A stretch of 64,000 bases of DNA from Akkermansiaceae bacterium UBA956. GTDB taxonomy: Bacteria; Verrucomicrobiota; Verrucomicrobiia; Verrucomicrobiales; Akkermansiaceae. Below the pieces are notes generated by a model that saw only the letters and a list, made by a program, of their open reading frames with translations, had not been told where the DNA came from and searched no databases. The stretch is taken from contig DBCO01000010.1 of assembly GCA_002293145.1 (NCBI GenBank), positions 124,001 to 188,000 on the forward strand, in the 5' to 3' direction. Made by a program: the position numbers and the translations under genes. This document shows, piece by piece, positions 51,588-60,093 of the stretch; the stretch's first letter is position 1, and the number at the start of each line of letters is the position of its first letter.

Positions 51588-52220
51588 TTACTTCCAGTTG
51601 GTGAGGTTGTCACCAGCGAACTTATCGGTGTCTGAAGCGCCCTTTTGGCCATCGGGACCGTTCGACCAGAGGTCGAAATCAGGATTGTTGCATTCAATGT
51701 CCTCGTTGCCGGTTGCATCGACAGCGGGCAGGTAGTTGTAGCTGAAGCCCCAAGGATCGAGAATGGTGTTATTTTCGCCAATCGGATTTGCCGGATTGCC
51801 TGAGCCGCCTGGGCTGCTGGACCAACCTTGCTTGGTGCTAGTAGGATCCAGTTCTGCGAGGTAAATCCTCATCGCAGTGCCATCCACAACGGTGGGAGCG
51901 GTAGCGCTTTCGCCCTTGCGCTTGTTGTAATCATAGCCTTCATAAAACAAGGCGCGATAGAGCGAATTGGAGCCGGTTTTGTCCTCAGCAACACGCTCGG
52001 GATAACTGCCCATGTCACTTTTGAATTCTTCTAGCGCATTTTCCAGCAACTTGATTTGGGTGGTACATTTGCTCTTGGCTTGATTGCGCTGCATGGCGCT
52101 GAGGCCGCCAACGGTAAGGCTGGCGAGCACAACGATGATCGCAACGACGACCATCAACTCCATCAAAGTGAAGCCTTTGGCTGTAGCGGATTTTGCGAAG
52201 GAACGAGTGGATTTTTTCAT
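51588..52220 (-). CDS. gspG: major pseudopilin GspG of type II secretion
   Basis: Prepilin site KGFTLMELMVVVAIIVVLAS, with Glu at +5, is followed by the helix and KCTTQIKLLENALEEFKSDM and GSYPE. The C-terminus NPDFDLWSNGPDGQKGASDT and DNLTNW is the calcium-binding loop of GspG. At 210 residues it is longer than typical (about 140), with a Gly/Ser-rich insertion near residues 130-150. It is the last gene of the gspE-gspE-gspF-gspG run and would polymerise the pseudopilus whose tip could be the D-B-C-A proteins. Confidence 0.9.
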   Translation of the reverse strand: MKKSTRSFAKSATAKGFTLMELMVVVAIIVVLASLTVGGLSAMQRNQAKSKCTTQIKLLENALEEFKSDMGSYPERVAEDKTGSNSLYRALFYEGYDYNKRKGESATAPTVVDGTAMRIYLAELDPTSTKQGWSSSPGGSGNPANPIGENNTILDPWGFSYNYLPAVDATGNEDIECNNPDFDLWSNGPDGQKGASDTDKFAGDNLTNWK

Positions 52221-52265
52221 GATGATCGCGGGGTTTTGGATGTGTGGGGGAGGATCGAGACAACC

Positions 52266-53531
52266 TTATTGGTTGCCCATGGTGTTGATGATCTTGATCA
52301 GTGGCAAGAAAAGCGCGAATACAACCGAACCGACGACGAGTGCGAGGAATACGATCATGATTGGCTCCAAGATACTGGTAAGCGCAGTTACAGCGTTGTC
52401 AACTTCATCGTCGTAAACGTCGGCAACTTTCAGAAGCATTTCGGGCAACTGACCAGTTTCTTCACCCACGTCCACCATCGAGATCACCATGTTCGGGAAC
52501 ACGCCCGAGGCTTGGAGCGGAGTCACGATCGATTCACCTTCTTTGACCGCTTCATGCACTTGGCCGATGGCGTGAGAGATGACCACATTGCCTGCGGTTT
52601 CCTTGGTGATGTTCAGAGCTTGGAGAATTGGCACACCCGAGGTGACCAAGGTTCCGAGGGTCCGTGAGAAACGTGAAACGGCAGACTTGCGCTGAATATC
52701 ACCGAAGATCGGCAACTTGAGTTTGAGTGTATCGACAAAGTTACGACCTTTGGGTGTGCGGCCCCAAGCGGTAAATGACAGGTAGAAAATCACACCCACC
52801 AGCAAAATCCATACGACGTTTGGAATGATCCAGACATTTGAGGTAATGAGGAAGTCCGAGAAGCCGAAGACAACTTTCGAGATCATTGGCAATTCGGCAT
52901 CGCCCATCTCGTTGAACATTTCTTTGAACTTCGGCACGATGAAAACCATCAGGAAGAGCAAGATCGACACGGCGATGAACATCACGATCACCGGGTAAAC
53001 CATGGCGGACACAATTTTGTTTTTCAACTTGTGGGCCTTTTCTTGGTATTCGGCCAAACGATTGAGCACGACTTCCAACACACCACCGAGCTCACCGGCT
53101 TTCACCATGTTGACATAGAGTTTGTTGAAAATGCGTGGATGCTGTGCGAGAGACTCGGAGAAAGTAGAACCACCTTGTACCGAGTCGCCGAGAGCGGAAA
53201 TCGTTGAGCGCAGAACAGGATTCGGCTCTTGTTTGCCGAGCACGGTGAGACCGCGAAGCAGGGGCAGACCAGAGTCGATCAGGGTAGCCAATTGGCGCGT
53301 GAAAATCATCAAATTTTTCGGCTTGATGCGGCCACCAGTTTTGGCCTTGGCTACGGCTTTACCTCTCTTGTTAGCGCCTTTTTTGGCGCCTTTGCCAGCC
53401 TCCGCGATTTGCGTCGGGTAGAGTCCGCTTGCGCGGAGCTTGGCAAGAGCTTCCGATTCATTCGGGGCGTCGACTGTGCCGGAGGTAAGCTCTCCTTTGG
53501 CATCCATTGCATTGTATTGGAAATTCGGCAT
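52266..53531 (-). CDS. gspF: inner-membrane platform protein GspF/PilC
   Basis: N-terminus MPNFQYNAMDAKGELTSGTV is the usual start. A basic linker GKGAKKGANKRGKAVAKAKT near residue 50 is unusually long. Two T2SSF domains follow (IFTRQLATLIDSGLPLLRGL and FSRTLGTLVTSGVPILQALN) with three membrane helices at about 190, 240 and 395. MVDVGEETGQLPEMLLKVAD is the conserved cytoplasmic motif. 421 residues. GspF couples the ATPase to pseudopilus growth. Confidence 0.93.
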   Translation of the reverse strand: MPNFQYNAMDAKGELTSGTVDAPNESEALAKLRASGLYPTQIAEAGKGAKKGANKRGKAVAKAKTGGRIKPKNLMIFTRQLATLIDSGLPLLRGLTVLGKQEPNPVLRSTISALGDSVQGGSTFSESLAQHPRIFNKLYVNMVKAGELGGVLEVVLNRLAEYQEKAHKLKNKIVSAMVYPVIVMFIAVSILLFLMVFIVPKFKEMFNEMGDAELPMISKVVFGFSDFLITSNVWIIPNVVWILLVGVIFYLSFTAWGRTPKGRNFVDTLKLKLPIFGDIQRKSAVSRFSRTLGTLVTSGVPILQALNITKETAGNVVISHAIGQVHEAVKEGESIVTPLQASGVFPNMVISMVDVGEETGQLPEMLLKVADVYDDEVDNAVTALTSILEPIMIVFLALVVGSVVFALFLPLIKIINTMGNQ

Positions 53532-53661
53532 GGGACTATTGGGACGGGTTTATGTTTATAAAGTTACAGGGATGATTTACTACAAAAAATCGGCGAATGG
53601 CGATGACTATTTTACAAGGAGGAAAAATATTTCGTTGAATGTGATGCAAAGCATTTACATA

Positions 53662-55332
53662 TTATGTATATTTCAGCACTTCCTCAATGGTGGTATTGCC
53701 GAGGTAGATGTTACGCAGACCATCCTCGCGGAGAGTTTGCATGCCAAGCTCGACGGCTTTTTGTTTGACGACTACCGAGGGGGCACGCTCGATGATAAGA
53801 TCGCGAATCGGATCGGTGATGTCGAGAAGCTCGTAGAGACCTTGACGGCCTTTGTAGCCCGATTGTCCACAAGCGTCGCAACCACGACCGGTGTAGAAGC
53901 TCTTGTCTCCAATTTCATGCGAGGAAACTCCGAGCTGGGTGAGAATCGCTTCGTTTGGTTCGTAAGGTGATTTGCAGTCTTTACAAATGGTCCGCACCAA
54001 ACGCTGAGCAAGCACACCTTCAAGCGAGGCGGCGACGAGGAAAGGTTCGCAGCCCATGTCGATGAGACGAGTCACCGCGCCTGGAGCATCGTTGGTGTGG
54101 AGAGTGGAAAGCACTAAGTGACCTGTGAGAGCAGCCTGAATGGCGATCTGGGCAGTCTCAATGTCACGCATCTCCCCGATCATGATCCGGTCTGGGTCTT
54201 GACGCAGGAAGGCGCGAAGAATGCGTGGGAAGTCGAGGCCGATCGACTCATGCGTCGGGATCTGGATGATGCCATCGATGTCATACTCGACGGGGTCTTC
54301 TGCGGTGAGCAGCTTGGAATCGATGGTATTGATGCGGCGCAGCGCGGCATAGAGAGTGGTTGTTTTACCCGCGCCAGTAGGACCCGTGACGATGAAAATG
54401 CCGTTGGGCTTCTCGATGGTCTCGCCGATATACTCATAAATGTGCGGTGGCAGACCGAGGTTTTCCAGGGAAAGATTGACCGATGATCGGTCGAGAATCC
54501 GCAATACGACTGATTCGCCGTATTGAGTAGGCAGCGAGGAAACCCGCATGTCCACTTGTTTTTCGCCGAACTGCTTGACGATTCGGCCGTCTTGCGGGAC
54601 GCGGCGCTCGGCAATGTTCATGTTCGCCATGACCTTTACGCGCGAAATAATCGGTAGGGCGAGGTGAACGGGAGGTGGAGCCATTTCGTAGAGGGACCCG
54701 TCGATGCGGTAGCGGATTTTGAACTCCTTCTCGAAGGGCTCAAAGTGAATATCGGAGGCTTTTTCCTTGATCGCTTGGTAGAGAACTAAGTCAACGTAGC
54801 GGATGATCGGCGCAGAATTTGCCTCGGCCTCAAGGTCGGCGGCATTCATGTCGGGACCGCCAAATTCCAGTTGGCTGAGGATGTCCTCCATCGCCTTACC
54901 ATCGCCGCCGTAGTATTCGCTAATGCGATCTTCAACGACGTAATCAGGTGCAATAAGCAGGTGAATTTCACGACCTAGAGCGAAGCGGAGATCCTCTACG
55001 GTTTGCGGATTGAGTGGATCGACTAAGCAGATGAATAGTCCTTCGCTGGTGAAATTCACGGGCAGCGCGCCATGAAGGCGGGCCATTCCGGCAGGGATGA
55101 GCGCGAGAATTTCATCGGGCGGAGTCCAGTTCGTCAGATCAACCATTTCCGTGGACAGCTCCTGGGCGACCATCGGCCAGATGTCATTGCGGTTATTGAT
55201 GACTTGGTAGTCGGCGAGAATTTCGCCGATTTCCTTACCGCTGTGATCGATTTCCGAAATGATATCGGCTGCGAGAGCATGATCGATCATGCCGCGGTTG
55301 ATGAAGAGGTCGAGAACCTGTTGGTTGTCCAT
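53662..55332 (-). CDS. gspE: type II secretion/type IV pilus ATPase GspE/PilB, copy 1
   Basis: N1D-type N-terminal domain, then the N2 and RecA-like motor: Walker A GPTGAGKT at 317-324, Asp and His boxes (ILRAFLRQDPDRIMIGEMRD, then LVLSTLHTNDAPGAVTRL) and the tetracysteine zinc site CKDC...CDAC near the C-terminus. 556 residues. Directly upstream is a second ATPase of the same family and downstream GspF. Hexameric motor powering assembly of the pseudopilus. Confidence 0.93.
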   Translation of the reverse strand: MDNQQVLDLFINRGMIDHALAADIISEIDHSGKEIGEILADYQVINNRNDIWPMVAQELSTEMVDLTNWTPPDEILALIPAGMARLHGALPVNFTSEGLFICLVDPLNPQTVEDLRFALGREIHLLIAPDYVVEDRISEYYGGDGKAMEDILSQLEFGGPDMNAADLEAEANSAPIIRYVDLVLYQAIKEKASDIHFEPFEKEFKIRYRIDGSLYEMAPPPVHLALPIISRVKVMANMNIAERRVPQDGRIVKQFGEKQVDMRVSSLPTQYGESVVLRILDRSSVNLSLENLGLPPHIYEYIGETIEKPNGIFIVTGPTGAGKTTTLYAALRRINTIDSKLLTAEDPVEYDIDGIIQIPTHESIGLDFPRILRAFLRQDPDRIMIGEMRDIETAQIAIQAALTGHLVLSTLHTNDAPGAVTRLIDMGCEPFLVAASLEGVLAQRLVRTICKDCKSPYEPNEAILTQLGVSSHEIGDKSFYTGRGCDACGQSGYKGRQGLYELLDITDPIRDLIIERAPSVVVKQKAVELGMQTLREDGLRNIYLGNTTIEEVLKYT

Positions 55333-55380
55333 GATGTGAGAGTTTTTTTACGAGGTGAGAAAAGAGAAAGTGGATGAGGA

Positions 55381-57030
55381 TCAATCGAAGTCGGCCATGG
55401 TGACGTGGATGACTTCTTGCGCGGTGGTGAGGCCGGCGAGCACCTTGCGGATGCCGTCTTCGCGCATCGAGCGCATGCCCATCTCGCGAGCGCGTTTGCG
55501 TAGCTGTGAGGAAGAGAGATCGGCGTTGATGAGGTGGCGCACTTCGTCGTCGATCTCGAAGATCTCGAAGATGCCCATCCGGCCGCGATAGCCTTTTTTA
55601 CGGCATTTTTCGCAAGCGGCTGGGCCAAAGATGGTGGCGTCTGCCATGCGGCTGGCATCGAGACGCAGCGCGCGGAGTTCCTTATCGCTGAGTGGCATTT
55701 CCACTTTGCAATTGGGGCAAAGTTTCCGCACCAGACGTTGTGCGAGCACGGCGCGCACGGCGGATGCGATGAGGAAACGCTTGATGCCGATATCGGCGAG
55801 ACGAGCCACGGCGGAGGGCGCATCGTTGGTGTGGAGTGTGGAGAACACCAAGTGACCCGTCAGCGAAGCGTTGATGGCGATGTTGGCGGTCTCGGCGTCA
55901 CGAATCTCTCCGATCATGATGATGTTGGGTGCTTGACGGAGCATGGCGCGCAGAGCGTTCGAGAACGTCATCCCGATGTCGGTTTTCACCATGACCTGGT
56001 TGATGCCGGCCATTTCATACTCGACGGGGTCTTCTACCGTGATGATTTTCTTGTCGGGACGGTTAATGACGTTGAGGCAGCCATAAAGCGTGGTGGTTTT
56101 ACCGGAACCAGTTGGCCCCGTGACGAGCAAAATGCCATCGGGCAGAGCAAGGAGTCGCTCGAAGGTGGTTTGGTCGTCCGAGAAGAATCCGAGTTCGGGC
56201 AGGCCGAGAACCAATCCGGATTTGTCAAGAATACGCATAACGATCGATTCGCCGTGGTTGGAGGGAACCGAGGAAACCCGCAGGTCGACTTCTTTGCCGC
56301 CGACTTTGATCTGAATCCGTCCGTCCTGAGGCATCCGTTTCTCGGCGATGCTCATGCTGGTACTCATGACCTTAAGACGAGCGATGATCGCAGGTAGTAG
56401 CTTTTTTGGGTGATTTGCTACCTCGATGAGCTTGCCATCGACCCGGTAACGAACGCGGACGCTGGTCTCGAGAGGCTCGATGTGAATGTCTGAGGCGCGG
56501 TGATTGAAGGCCTCGACGAGCATGTTGATGACGAGTTTGATGATCGGAGCATCGGTATCACTGTCTTCGATGGAGTCATCACCGGGATTGTTTGAAATAT
56601 CCGTGGCTCCGTAGAAAGCCTTGAGCATCGCTTGGATGGAGTCAGGTGTGGAGACGACGAAATTGACTTCGCGGGAAAGAACGTGCGGCAAGGCATCGAG
56701 CACCTCAAAGTTGAACGGATCAGCGATCGCGAGCGTGAGCGCGTAGCCATCGTCATAGACCGGAATGGTCTTGTAGCGGCGGGCGACTTCATCGGTGATC
56801 GAGTTCGCGACATCAGGTGAGATGGTCGCATTGGCGAGATCGAAATATTCGAGGGCATTGCTAGAGGCAAGGATACCGGCTACATCTTCTTGGCTGATCT
56901 GTCCGGACTGAACCAGTTTTTCAATCACAGAGGATGAACCACTCGAGGAACGAGCGGCAGCAATGGTAGAGTCGCTCACCAAGCCAGCTTCGGTGAGCAA
57001 TTGAAGGAGATAGTCTTCGTTGGAAAACAC
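55381..57030 (-). CDS. type II secretion/type IV pilus ATPase GspE/PilB, copy 2
   Basis: Same domain order as its neighbour: N-terminal MshEN-like domain (LLTEAGLVSDSTIAAARSSS), Walker A GPTGSGKT at 305-312, Asp box LRAMLRQAPNIIMIGEIRDA, His box VFSTLHTNDAPSAVARLADI and tetracysteine CPNC...CEKC. 549 residues. The first codon is GTG. Similarity to copy 1 is moderate, so this is an old duplication. It may drive a different pilus or work with copy 1 in one machine. First gene of the gspE-gspE-gspF-gspG run. Confidence 0.92.
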   Translation of the reverse strand: MFSNEDYLLQLLTEAGLVSDSTIAAARSSSGSSSVIEKLVQSGQISQEDVAGILASSNALEYFDLANATISPDVANSITDEVARRYKTIPVYDDGYALTLAIADPFNFEVLDALPHVLSREVNFVVSTPDSIQAMLKAFYGATDISNNPGDDSIEDSDTDAPIIKLVINMLVEAFNHRASDIHIEPLETSVRVRYRVDGKLIEVANHPKKLLPAIIARLKVMSTSMSIAEKRMPQDGRIQIKVGGKEVDLRVSSVPSNHGESIVMRILDKSGLVLGLPELGFFSDDQTTFERLLALPDGILLVTGPTGSGKTTTLYGCLNVINRPDKKIITVEDPVEYEMAGINQVMVKTDIGMTFSNALRAMLRQAPNIIMIGEIRDAETANIAINASLTGHLVFSTLHTNDAPSAVARLADIGIKRFLIASAVRAVLAQRLVRKLCPNCKVEMPLSDKELRALRLDASRMADATIFGPAACEKCRKKGYRGRMGIFEIFEIDDEVRHLINADLSSSQLRKRAREMGMRSMREDGIRKVLAGLTTAQEVIHVTMADFD

Positions 57031-57247
57031 GGGAATGGATTTTGGTTAGAGGATGAGTGAGGAGAAAGACTTTCTCCACTTACGCAGGGGCGACTTTGAC
57101 GTTAGCGCGGGAAAATGTCAATCGGGTAGACGGCAAGAATGCAGAGTTTTTCTGATTCTTTCAGTGAAATTGCGATTTTTGCTGCCGAAACGATTGATTT
57201 GTTAGTGTATTTACAGCATCAATTTATTTTTGTCATGCGAGAAAAAA
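57031..57247. other. non-coding region upstream of the secretion ATPase operon
   Basis: About 217 bases, more AT-rich than the genes. It should hold the promoter of the gsp operon on the minus strand. A small hairpin GGAGAAAG-A-CTTTCTCC lies at 57060-57076 in the leader. No recognisable operator or RNA. Confidence 0.4.
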
Positions 57248-57784
57248 TCATTTCCATGTGAGCGCACGGAGGCATGACTCGATACTCGCTTCATCTTCCT
57301 TGCGAGGAATGCGGGCTTTGCGCAGCAGGTTCACCGCGTGTTCTGCGGCGTGCTTGGCAACACCGCGCGAGGTGAATTTCATCACCGCAACAAGGGCATT
57401 GGCCAGCATGGCGCATGCGATGGATACGGTGGCAGGACGGCCGACAGCGATTGCGAATACGGCGATCATGATCGCGAAAGGAGCGACAATTTGCGCAAAT
57501 GTATCGGCACGGCGGCGGATGGCGACGAGTGATTGGTGCGAAGACTTGAGTTGCTCATAGGCGGAATCTAACAGAATATCAGCTAGCGTCATCGCAGTGC
57601 GTTTGTTTTTGCGTAGGCGGGATATTTTTCCGGCAAAAGAAATTTTTTGTGCGAGGTCTTGGGTCGTGATGCGGCAATCGATTTTGCCATGAACTTCTTT
57701 GGATTTCTGATAGAAAAAATAGCGCGAGATCCAGTAGGCAGCTACGGGAATGAGGGCGACGAGTGTGATGATTTTCCACGGCAT
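57248..57784 (-). CDS. membrane protein, possible degenerate YugP-like protein
   Basis: An N-terminal membrane helix (IITLVALIPVAAYWISRYFF), a soluble stretch, a pair of helices at about 100-140 (APFAIMIAVFAIAVGRPATV) and a C-terminal helical tail. The layout and the end (MKFTSRGVAKHAAEHAVNLL then EDEASIESCLRALTW) resemble YugP-type zinc metallopeptidases. The HExxH metal motif is absent; its place is taken by residues around DSAYEQ. If related, it would be a non-catalytic version. 178 residues. It lies 14 bases downstream of a nuclease-family gene. Confidence 0.55.
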   Translation of the reverse strand: MPWKIITLVALIPVAAYWISRYFFYQKSKEVHGKIDCRITTQDLAQKISFAGKISRLRKNKRTAMTLADILLDSAYEQLKSSHQSLVAIRRRADTFAQIVAPFAIMIAVFAIAVGRPATVSIACAMLANALVAVMKFTSRGVAKHAAEHAVNLLRKARIPRKEDEASIESCLRALTWK

Positions 57785-57798
57785 GATCAGACGGTGTT

Positions 57799-58896
57799 TC
57801 AGGTTCTGATCGTGAGGTCGATCCAGACGAGGCGATGGTCGCTGGCTTTCTCGACAACTGGGTCATCAGCAGGCCAATGCACAGCGGATTTTTTGTAGGA
57901 AAAGCCCCACTGTGAGGGCAGAGCGTAGTCACAGCGCAAATGAAAGTGCGCTGTTTTCTGATCGCGATGCTGCATGCTTTTTTTAACGTGCAGCAAGGCT
58001 CCGTCGCTGATGGGAGAAGGGCATTTCATGACAAGGCGGTGAGTAAGCAAGGCAGAGATGGAAGAGGGGAGAGAGTCGCCGTCAGTGGGATCCGCGTTGA
58101 GGTCGCCGAGGATGATAAAGCGTTTATTGGCGCCGAGGCCACCGATTTTTCCTTGATCATCACGGAGCCACGGCGCCTCGCTGGGCTTGATGTACTCTGC
58201 CCAAAAGCGGATCTCATCGGCATTGCGCCGACCATTCCAATCAACTGGCTTGGGTGCAGCGAGATCGAGGGACCGCCCGTCATCGAACGACGGCGGCGTA
58301 GGATGCGAGCAGAGCAAATGAATCACCGCATTGCCATGCTTGATCGGCACATCCCAGTGACTCTTGGAAGACAAGCGAAGTTGATCGCATGCCGATTCGG
58401 GATAATGAGCAGAGGGCATGATCGCTGAGGGGAGATCTTGCCAAAGAAATTTCTGAAATGTGCGCACATCTTGACGCAAAATCGGCGACTTGGAGAGTAA
58501 TAGCATACCGTATTGACCAGGGTGCTTGCCGTAGCCAAACGCGTCTTCTGGACCATTGGCGTCGCCATCGCCATTGAGGTCGTGTCCACTCGGCTCACCT
58601 GTATTGACCGGGGCGGAAAAGTGATGCGGATAGAGATCCGGTAAGTAGTTTTTCAGAAACGCCTGCGCGGCAGACTCAGCGGGATCGTAATCGAATTCGT
58701 TGAGTAAGATGACATCGGCATCGATCTTACGAATGATGCGAGCGATGGCAAGTAGCTGCGAATTTCCCGGAGATGAGCAGTCTTGGATTAACTCGCCTGC
58801 ATGATCGCGAAACATCGATACGTTAAATGTAGCAACGCGCAATTCCGCAGCACGAAGCGCAAGCGTCAGCACGAAGAATACGATGAGATAGTTCAT
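57799..58896 (-). CDS. secreted endonuclease/exonuclease/phosphatase-family protein
   Basis: Signal peptide (LIVFFVLTLALRAA) then LRVATFNVSMFRD, VILLNEFDYDP, HLLCSHPTPPSFDDGR, ILGDLNADPTDGD and ASDHRLVWIDLTI, the ordered metal and catalytic motifs of the EEP fold. About 365 residues, exported. Could be a nuclease or phosphatase. ATG at 58896 overlaps the stop of the DUF4332 gene upstream by four bases, so the three genes from 59960 to 57248 form a unit. Confidence 0.85.
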   Translation of the reverse strand: MNYLIVFFVLTLALRAAELRVATFNVSMFRDHAGELIQDCSSPGNSQLLAIARIIRKIDADVILLNEFDYDPAESAAQAFLKNYLPDLYPHHFSAPVNTGEPSGHDLNGDGDANGPEDAFGYGKHPGQYGMLLLSKSPILRQDVRTFQKFLWQDLPSAIMPSAHYPESACDQLRLSSKSHWDVPIKHGNAVIHLLCSHPTPPSFDDGRSLDLAAPKPVDWNGRRNADEIRFWAEYIKPSEAPWLRDDQGKIGGLGANKRFIILGDLNADPTDGDSLPSSISALLTHRLVMKCPSPISDGALLHVKKSMQHRDQKTAHFHLRCDYALPSQWGFSYKKSAVHWPADDPVVEKASDHRLVWIDLTIRT

Positions 58897-59960
58897 TGCT
58901 TCAAACGCACAGGTGTGCCGCAAAATGTGCAACGAAACCAACCGAACAAGACGATGTGCAATGCCAATGACAGCACGTAGCCGAGAAGCCGAATGTGGTG
59001 CGCTTTACGGTTTTTTAAGCAATTTTTTGGGACAAAACAACGCTGTCCGCAAATGCGACAAGAGGCGGCGTAGCCAACCGTGAGATAGAGGAATCCCCAA
59101 ATAAAAACACCTAACGGAAATGCGAGAAACCATTCAGGCACCCAAGCGAAGGAAGGGGTCCCATTGTCTTTGAGCAGCAGCGCTACTGCTGCTAGAATGC
59201 CGGCGGGAATGAAAAAATGGCAAGCAATCGTGAACCATGCACCCCAATACACAGACCTCGGGTGAGAGTGCAAAACGCCACGAATGTAGCGTCGTGAGTC
59301 CGGGGCCACCCCTCGATTGGTCGCGGGCAATGCCGCACGCAAAAGACTCAAACGATCTTCCGCTTTCGACTTATCTTCTACGAATGCGTTTTCGATATTC
59401 GGATCAAGAAACTCCGCTGTGGAACGCAGACGATCCAAGTTTACCTTCTCTTTTTTCCGCTTGGCAAAAGAAATCTGATTGACGTAGCTACTGGGGGAAG
59501 ACGCAGTGGTAGCAGGTTGTACCGCATCCTTGGACTTCTTCAAACCCTTTACTGTCGCACGAATGGAAATATCGCCACGAGCTGCCGTCAGTAAAATGGC
59601 CTCAGGAATCGCGGTCACTGGCACCCCTTTTGCCGCGAGTGATTTCCCCGAGACTGGCACCGCCACGGGTGATGCCGCAATCATCTCTAACACATCAGGG
59701 TCATATTCAAAATTCACCAACCCGTATGCATCCGTCTGACCGTCCTCTTGCAATTCACGCGCTTCATCGATCCACGTGGCAATTTTTTCGGCTGTAGGGA
59801 TTGTGCTATGCAGTTGCAAGTGTTCATTCGCCTTCAAAAGAGCTGCATGCAGTTCCCCTGCCTCTCGGCCTGCCAAATCTGCGACATTGCCACAGCCAGC
59901 CGCGTCCAACAGTTGGACCATTTTCTGGCTTAGGTGAAGTCGATCTGTAAGGGAATTCAT
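58893..59960 (-). CDS. DUF4332 membrane protein with cysteine pairs
   Basis: N-terminal 90 residues form a helix-hairpin-helix-like DUF4332 domain (LSQKMVQLLDAAGCGNVADL, AGREAGELHAALLKANEHL). A disordered Lys-rich linker comes next. The C-terminal third has three or four membrane helices (FTIACHFFIPAGILAAVALL and FPLGVFIWGFLYLTVGYAAS), with CRICGQRC between helices and FRCTFCGTPVRLK at the end. The cysteine pairs may join into a zinc site across a membrane hairpin. Start at ATG 59960. The role is unknown. Confidence 0.75.
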   Translation of the reverse strand: MNSLTDRLHLSQKMVQLLDAAGCGNVADLAGREAGELHAALLKANEHLQLHSTIPTAEKIATWIDEARELQEDGQTDAYGLVNFEYDPDVLEMIAASPVAVPVSGKSLAAKGVPVTAIPEAILLTAARGDISIRATVKGLKKSKDAVQPATTASSPSSYVNQISFAKRKKEKVNLDRLRSTAEFLDPNIENAFVEDKSKAEDRLSLLRAALPATNRGVAPDSRRYIRGVLHSHPRSVYWGAWFTIACHFFIPAGILAAVALLLKDNGTPSFAWVPEWFLAFPLGVFIWGFLYLTVGYAASCRICGQRCFVPKNCLKNRKAHHIRLLGYVLSLALHIVLFGWFRCTFCGTPVRLKQ

Positions 59961-60093
59961 AGGCGGGACGTGGGCAAGCAACACGCTTCGACTTATTTGG
60001 CAAGTAATCGGAAAAAAAGCAAAACAAAAAAATCAGCTCAAAAATCACCTTTCTGATTCCCATTACCCTCATCCTCTCGTAAAACTCCGGCGC

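Noticed and set aside
55534..56397. A 287-codon plus-strand frame opposite the second secretion ATPase
   Set aside because: Antisense shadow of a conserved ATPase gene; composition is His/Asp-rich, as expected from reversed codons.
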